A stretch of 15,093 bases of DNA from Bacteroidia bacterium. Lineage in GTDB: Bacteria; Bacteroidota; Bacteroidia; JABEUT01. Below, piece by piece: positions 14,540 to 15,093 of this stretch (position 1 is the stretch's first letter; each line of letters starts with the position of its first letter). The notes below the pieces were generated by a model that was given only the letters and a program-made list of their open reading frames with translations, did not search any database and had not been told where the DNA came from. The stretch lies in NCBI GenBank assembly GCA_013044305.1, contig JABEUT010000092.1, positions 1-15,093 on the forward strand. The letters run 5' to 3'. Position numbers and translations under genes: made by a program.

Positions 14540-15049
14540 TTATTTGCTCTTCTTCATTCTTTGCACTTCCACCCCGAATTTCTTTAAAAAATCAATTCCC
14601 TCGTCAGAAGCAATGCCTTTGTAGTCGGCGTAAGAATCGAGATAAAAAAGCCGCCTTATCCCGGCCGTGTATATTATCCGTGCGCAGGCCAGGCAGGGCG
14701 ACAGGGTTACATACATGGTGCCTCCGTCGATAGAGGCCTTATTCTTGGCGGCGTACAATATCGCATTCTGCTCGGCGTGAATTGCAAGCGAACAGCCGCC
14801 CTTGCTATCGCGCGGACAACCAACGTTGCCCCATTCTTCGTCGCAATTATGCGTACCTGGAGGCGGACCGTTGTATCCAAGCGAGATGATGCGCGTATCC
14901 TTTGCCAGAACGGCGCCTACCTGCATCTTTACGCAATGCGAGCGTTTGGCCAGGGTAACGGCAAGATCCATATATATATCATCGAAACTGGGGCGCAAGG
15001 TGAATTTTGATTTATGATCAGTGATTATTTTGCGAGAGCAAACTGACAT
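14540..15049 (-). CDS. dCMP deaminase (ComEB-like)
   Basis: This zinc enzyme deaminates dCMP to dUMP and so feeds thymidylate synthesis. The 169-residue protein has the cytidine-deaminase zinc site: H91 and the proton-shuttling E93 in HAEQNAI, and C119 and C122 in SPCLACA. The family-specific GYNGPPPG loop is at 59-66. Cysteines at 69, 78 and 86 may bind a second structural zinc, as in other dCMP deaminases. The ATG at 15049 adds about 17 residues before the usual family start. A TTG at 14998 would begin right at RPSFDDIYMDLA, so the true start is uncertain. It is the first gene of the minus-strand run dcd-like, pdxA, arsC-like, fumC, yfhO-like. No ComEA or ComEC gene is beside it. Confidence 0.92.
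   Translation of the reverse strand: MSVCSRKIITDHKSKFTLRPSFDDIYMDLAVTLAKRSHCVKMQVGAVLAKDTRIISLGYNGPPPGTHNCDEEWGNVGCPRDSKGGCSLAIHAEQNAILYAAKNKASIDGGTMYVTLSPCLACARIIYTAGIRRLFYLDSYADYKGIASDEGIDFLKKFGVEVQRMKKSK
15039..15046 (-). promoter_or_regulatory. Possible -7 element for the five-gene minus-strand run
   Basis: On the minus strand TCAGTTTG matches seven of eight positions of TAnnTTTG. It overlaps codons 2-4 of the longer dCMP deaminase frame. If used, translation would have to begin downstream, for example at the TTG at 14998. No TTTG is seen 19 bp upstream, so this is weak. The 44 bp to the window edge hold no better match. Confidence 0.2.
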
Positions 15050-15093
15050 AAAATGGCATTATTCCCTACATTTACTTCAACACACCTTATATC

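Noticed and set aside
1..15093. A search for mobile elements, CRISPR repeats, tRNA or rRNA genes, toxin-antitoxin pairs and defence genes.
   Set aside because: No transposase, integrase, regularly spaced repeats, tRNA-like cloverleaf or defence domain was seen. Intergenic space is below about 85 bp everywhere, and gene composition looks uniform.

Overview
The window is a gene-dense stretch of an ordinary chromosome, most likely from a member of the Bacteroidota. Three things point there. A divergent promoter region carries clear matches to the Bacteroidota promoter consensus (TTTG, 19 bp, TAnnTTTG). Good Shine-Dalgarno sequences are absent and start codons sit in A-rich context. The gene set also fits: a RecA with INQLREKIG wording, a short single-POTRA Omp85 protein, a PdxA with GDINGIG instead of GDPAGIG, and a large YfhO-type membrane protein. 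The order or genus cannot be fixed from this window. No gap between genes exceeds about 85 bp, so there is no long unexplained non-coding stretch. I see no tRNA, rRNA, insertion sequence, CRISPR array, phage gene or recognisable defence system.

Layout. (1) Positions 52-2330, plus strand: recA followed by a putative TPR lipoprotein. (2) Positions 2353-4539, minus strand: a tandem-CBS protein with an ACT-like tail, then a single-POTRA Omp85 outer-membrane protein, both driven from a strong promoter near 4632-4662. (3) Positions 4689-6560, plus strand: a membrane-bound FlaA1/CapD/WbpM-type nucleotide-sugar dehydratase or epimerase, divergent from the CBS gene, with a promoter so close that its mRNA may be leaderless. 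(4) Positions 6642-7298, minus strand: a CoA-pyrophosphatase-like Nudix hydrolase starting at TTG. (5) Positions 7381-9091, plus strand: an MltF-like lytic transglycosylase followed by an unrecognised 57-codon ORF. (6) Positions 9147-15049, minus strand: a tight five-gene run, transcribed as dCMP deaminase, pdxA, arsC/yfgD-like, fumC, yfhO-like, with gaps of 36, -8, 13 and 21 bp.

Functionally the window mixes DNA repair (RecA), nucleotide supply (dCMP deaminase), coenzyme metabolism (PdxA, Nudix), the TCA cycle (FumC) and envelope biogenesis (Omp85, CapD-like, MltF-like, YfhO). I found no new multi-gene system. The points most worth a second look are the interleaved divergent promoters with a corrected capD-like start, the 57-residue protein, degenerate or unusual motifs in the CapD-like protein and RecA, and the YfhO gene at the end of a housekeeping operon.
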